Part shown: piece by piece, positions 15,501 to 16,552 of the stretch
How the letters are laid out: every line of letters starts with the position of its first letter
Numbering within the stretch: the stretch's first letter is position 1
Assembly (NCBI GenBank): GCA_964354135.1
Contig: CAYGZA010000128.1
Coordinates: 1 to 16,552 of the forward strand
Origin: CAYGZA01 sp964354135
Lineage (GTDB): Bacteria > Planctomycetota > Planctomycetia > Pirellulales > Thermoguttaceae
Length of the DNA: 16,552 nucleotides
Direction of reading: 5' to 3'
Notes under the pieces: generated by a model
What the model saw: the letters and a program-made list of their open reading frames with translations, nothing else
Told to the model about the DNA's origin: nothing
Database searches by the model: none
Position numbers and translations under genes: made by a program

Positions 15501-16552
15501 TTATCCTCCGCCGCCGCGCCGGCCTGAGCCTTGGCCTCCCCCGCCGGATCGTCCTGAACCTCCCCCGCCCGGGAACCCTCCACCACCGCGTCCGAAGCGA
15601 GAAGGCGTCTGGCCTTGGCCGCCACCGAAGCCGCCCCCGCCGAAGCCGCCCCCTCCAAATCGCCCAGGAAACATCTGTTGTGGGGGACCGCCGCCGGGAG
15701 AAGGCTGGAACCCTTGACCGAATCCTTGACCGAACCCTTGACCGAACCCTTGACCGAATCCTCCACCGCGAAGCCACGGGGGCATGAAGGGCGCCCCGCC
15801 GGGCATGCCCTGGGGCCCCTGGGACGAAGAGCTGCCGGACCGCCCGCCGCCCGACCTTCCGAACTGCACGGACGAGCCCATCATCCCGGAAAGGGCCTGC
15901 CGCACCGCTTCGGAGTTGGTCCGCTGGAGCCTGATGACCTCGTAGGTCTCGTGCGAGTCGATCGCCGCCTCGTCGAGCATCTGGACGAGATCCCGGACCT
16001 CCTGGAACAACGCCTCCGGGGCAGCCACGATGATGGAATTCGTCCGGTAATCGACGGCCACAGACATCTTGGTCTGTTGTTCGCTGCGGCTTCCGCGGCG
16101 GCCCCCGCCGCCTCGCCCGCCGCGAAGCATCTGGATGAATTCCTCCGGCGTGGGCGGCCGCTGCTGGCCGCCCGCTCCCGCGGCAGCCACCATCCGATCC
16201 TGGTAGACCTGCTTGACCACCTCGGCGATCTCTTGGGCCTGGGTGTTGTAGACCGGAATCGGCCGCGGCTTGGATTCCGCGAGGATCTCCTCGGGGCTTC
16301 CCTTCTGGTCCAGGACCTTCAGGAGTTGCTCGATCATGTCCAGGTCCACCGGATTGGCCCGGACGATGAGGGCGTTGAGCCGCGAGTCGGGGGTGATGTA
16401 CACCGAGCCGGTGGCCCGGACCGAGCCCTCGCTACCCAGCCCGAGCAAGGAGCCGACCACCCCACCCCCCGCGGCCCTCAAGGCTGCCCCCGCCAGGACG
16501 CCGATGAGCCCGCCGCCGCCCCCGCCTCCGCCCGAACTGCCGCCGAAAAACT
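15501..16552 (-). CDS. Secretin N-domain protein with Gly-rich C-terminal tail, partial (5' end missing)
   Basis: The frame is open from the TAA at 15501-15503 to the right edge, so the start lies outside the window; 349 residues are visible. A Gly-rich, weakly hydrophobic stretch (GGGGLIGVLAGAALRAAGG) comes first. Two secretin N-type modules follow. The first contains VYITPDSRLNALIVRAN and DLDMIEQLLKVLD, then IPVYNTQAQEIAEVVKQVY. The second contains VAVDYRTNSIIVAAPEALF, VRDLVQMLDE and YEVIRLQRTNSEAVRQAL. These match the ring-forming N1/N2 domains of type II/IV secretins (GspD, PilQ). No C-terminal secretin barrel follows; instead the protein ends in about 120 Gly-rich residues with a GFGQ repeat. 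It may be an accessory ring protein that works with a separate barrel. Envelope location is inferred from the family. Confidence 0.8.
   Translation of the reverse strand, partial: FFGGSSGGGGGGGGLIGVLAGAALRAAGGGVVGSLLGLGSEGSVRATGSVYITPDSRLNALIVRANPVDLDMIEQLLKVLDQKGSPEEILAESKPRPIPVYNTQAQEIAEVVKQVYQDRMVAAAGAGGQQRPPTPEEFIQMLRGGRGGGGRRGSRSEQQTKMSVAVDYRTNSIIVAAPEALFQEVRDLVQMLDEAAIDSHETYEVIRLQRTNSEAVRQALSGMMGSSVQFGRSGGGRSGSSSSQGPQGMPGGAPFMPPWLRGGGFGQGFGQGFGQGFGQGFQPSPGGGPPQQMFPGRFGGGGFGGGGFGGGQGQTPSRFGRGGGGFPGGGGSGRSGGGGQGSGRRGGGG
15712..15759 (-). repeat. 12-bp tandem repeat encoding GFGQ
   Basis: Four exact-length units of CCTTGACCGAA(C/T) on the plus strand encode (GFGQ) repeats in the Gly-rich tail of the secretin-like protein. 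Two units end in T and two in C. This is a candidate site of copy number change. Confidence 0.9.

Noticed and set aside
1..16552. CRISPR array, tRNA or rRNA genes, insertion sequence
   Set aside because: No evenly spaced direct repeats with spacers, no recognisable tRNA or rRNA sequence, and no transposase-like ORF was seen on either strand.

Overview
The window is high-GC DNA from what is very probably a planctomycete, most likely of Pirellulales type. The best evidence is a giant surface protein whose N-terminus carries the LEPR/YLLA export signature typical of that phylum. Supporting evidence is a GAP1-like protein paired with a zinc-ribbon GTPase and a formylglycine-generating-enzyme (FGE) fold protein, a secreted orphan protein, a Gly-rich secretin N-domain protein, and dispersed palindromic intergenic repeats. 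Assignment rests on motif recognition only; no database search was possible.

Layout. Positions 1-321 (+) are the 3' end of glmS. Positions 431-838 (+) hold a small zinc-ribbon plus EF-Tu-domain-2-like protein with a strong internal start at 581. A four-gene block on the minus strand follows, read from 5598 down to 862: a coiled-coil protein, a membrane-anchored FGE-fold protein, a zinc-ribbon GTPase that overlaps the FGE gene by ATGA, and a GAP1-N2-like protein. Upstream of it, also on the minus strand, is a family 2 glycosyltransferase (6009-7334) with a recognisable sigma70-type promoter. Next comes a 1307-residue LEPR surface protein (7617-11540) with a cyclophilin domain and four tandem cadherin-like repeats. 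A secreted protein of unknown function (12001-13782) is on the plus strand and is followed by a perfect 25-bp inverted repeat. A cinA gene (13994-15241, minus) and a truncated secretin N-domain protein (15501 to the right edge, minus) close the window.

The most interesting unit is the 862-5598 block. It combines a GTPase with a partner of the GTPase-associated-protein-1 type, a membrane-tethered FGE-fold protein that lacks the copper-binding cysteines of true FGE, and a coiled-coil protein. GTPase/GAP1 pairs have been described computationally as parts of NTP-dependent biological conflict (defence or self/non-self) systems. My inference is that the membrane FGE-fold protein senses or binds something, the GTPase switches, and GAP1 and the coiled-coil protein act as regulator and scaffold. 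None of this is shown by the sequence alone.

The other genes look like ordinary chromosomal background: amino-sugar synthesis, cell-surface glycosylation, cell-surface proteins, nucleotide repair and secretion. Two are odd: the CinA amidase domain has lost its signature Ser, and the surface protein fuses a proline isomerase to adhesin-type repeats. At least three intergenic gaps carry full or partial copies of one palindromic repeat family, and two or three further gaps carry short-period degenerate repeats.
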